This document shows, in pieces, positions 63,305 through 64,000 of a DNA stretch of 64,000 bases (position 1 is its first letter; each line of letters starts with the position of its first letter). Both the position numbers and the translations under genes were made by a program. The notes beneath the pieces were generated by a model that ran no database searches, was not told the origin of the DNA, and worked only from the letters and a program-made list of their open reading frames with translations. This DNA is from Diogma glabrata. Taxonomy: Eukaryota > Arthropoda > Insecta > Diptera > Cylindrotomidae. The stretch is from the NCBI GenBank assembly GCA_963693315.1, contig OY856188.1:102054462-102118461 (forward strand), read 5' to 3'.

Positions 63305-64000
63305 GATTTTTTTTTTTTTCTTTATTAATAAACTGCTAACTTTAGCAACATACATTAACCGCTCGAACTACAGAGAGTTATAACGCGGTGTTCATATACA
63401 ATTTAATATACAATTTAACGGTTTGAATTCAAAGTTATCATACTAATTAGTAAATTATTGAAATCCATCCCATTTTCAGTGGTATAAACTTAGTATAAGT
63501 AGTAAAGTAAGAAACCATAAAATACACAACACAGAAACTATTCGATAAACCAAAAAGAAATGTTTATGTTATATATGCGTTAACTTTACGTTTGAATGTG
63601 GCGAAACTATTTTCATTTTTTATGTTAGATGGAAGTTGGTTGTATTTTAATAATCCTCTATGCAATATATTATTATTCGACGCATTGGTAGAAAAGAAAT
63701 TTGGTTGAAAGTATGATCTCCGCCTTGTGCTATAGTCATGAATATCAGCTGACCGTGTTAGCTGGAGATTGTGTTTCACTTTACCTTTGATTATTTTAAA
63801 TGTTATATACAATAGCTCCCTTTCAATTATTTTATTTAAAGAAACAAAATCTTTAAACAATAAAGCAGATGGATATAGTACTGGTAAATTTAAAATATAT
63901 TTAATAGCGCGTTTTTGCAATATCGACAACTCATTTAGTTTATAACTAGCAGATCTGCCTATAAAATATAGGCATTATAGATTAACGTAAGGCATTTTTT
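63305..64000 (-). mobile_element. CR1/L2-like LINE, 3' end, running off the window
   Basis: The minus-strand frame 63929-63564 encodes SILQKRAIKYILNLPVL and, later, GLLKYNQLPSNIKNENSFAT, the C-terminal signature of CR1/L2-type RTs, ending in a stop. The reading frame extends to the right with a frameshift or stop near 63965. A T-rich run at 63308-63322 is probably its poly-A tail. It is related to, but distinct from, 39663-40700. Confidence 0.7.

Noticed and set aside
1..64000. CRISPR array, bacterial operon or phage features
   Set aside because: The tandem repeats are minisatellites, exon duplications or transposon repeats; the gene content and splice signals are those of an animal.

Overview
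The window is nuclear DNA of an insect-like animal, possibly a dipteran. It is AT-rich, has short phase-0 introns, encodes a full-length HUS1-type checkpoint protein, and is crowded with arthropod-style transposons (BEL/Pao, Ty3/gypsy, RTE-, Jockey-, LOA/I- and CR1-like LINEs, hAT pieces and foldback MITEs). The species cannot be fixed from the sequence. There is no sign of bacterial or phage organisation.

The host framework is two paralogous C2H2 zinc-finger genes placed head to head around 34.1-34.5 kb. Gene A runs leftward with exons at 34106-33390 and 3370-2505, and encodes about 293 residues with five fingers. Gene B runs rightward with exons from 34465 to 51691, and encodes about 473 residues with nine fingers. 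All recognised introns are phase 0, and first exons (33 nt), second exons (141 nt) and a two-finger exon (192 nt) have the same lengths in both genes. Gene B has grown by amplifying an exon pair (a 72-nt linker exon plus a 174-nt two-finger exon) three times, leaving two deleted relics of the 192-nt finger exon between the copies. Downstream of gene B, three further copies of its acidic exon pair 3-4 lie without fingers, two of them in a 2757-bp tandem duplication. Gene A looks damaged: its first-exon splice donor reads CT instead of GT. An intact, apparently single-exon HUS1 gene lies on the minus strand inside intron 2 of gene B.

Gene A has a 30-kb intron (3371-33389) that is a nested stack of transposons. 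A Jockey-like LINE (about 3.96-25.6 kb) was cut by a BEL/Pao element (4623-11301, TSD ACCCC), by a TIR-bounded composite holding opposed gypsy gag and pol segments (11671-15773, TSD TA), and by an RTE-like LINE (16207-25340, 12-bp TSD). The RTE was itself cut by a gypsy element (17771-23551, TSD TGTAC). To the right lie a LOA/I-like LINE (25.6-31.1 kb), interrupted by a DNA transposon (26254-28947, TSD TACTA) that holds a MITE and another LINE relic, and then a second Jockey-like relic (31.15-33.3 kb). In the four insertions into LINE coding sequence examined most closely, removing the insert plus one TSD copy restores the host reading frame.

Gene B's introns hold a tRNA-like SINE head, a long purine/pyrimidine tract, LINE fragments (RNase H, CR1-like RT, RTE ends), a LINE endonuclease joined to a hAT tail, and a decayed gypsy element. 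The last 6 kb hold a LINE split by an AT-rich repeat insertion, and the 3' part of a CR1-like LINE at the right edge. Left of gene A (1-2.5 kb) no gene was recognised.
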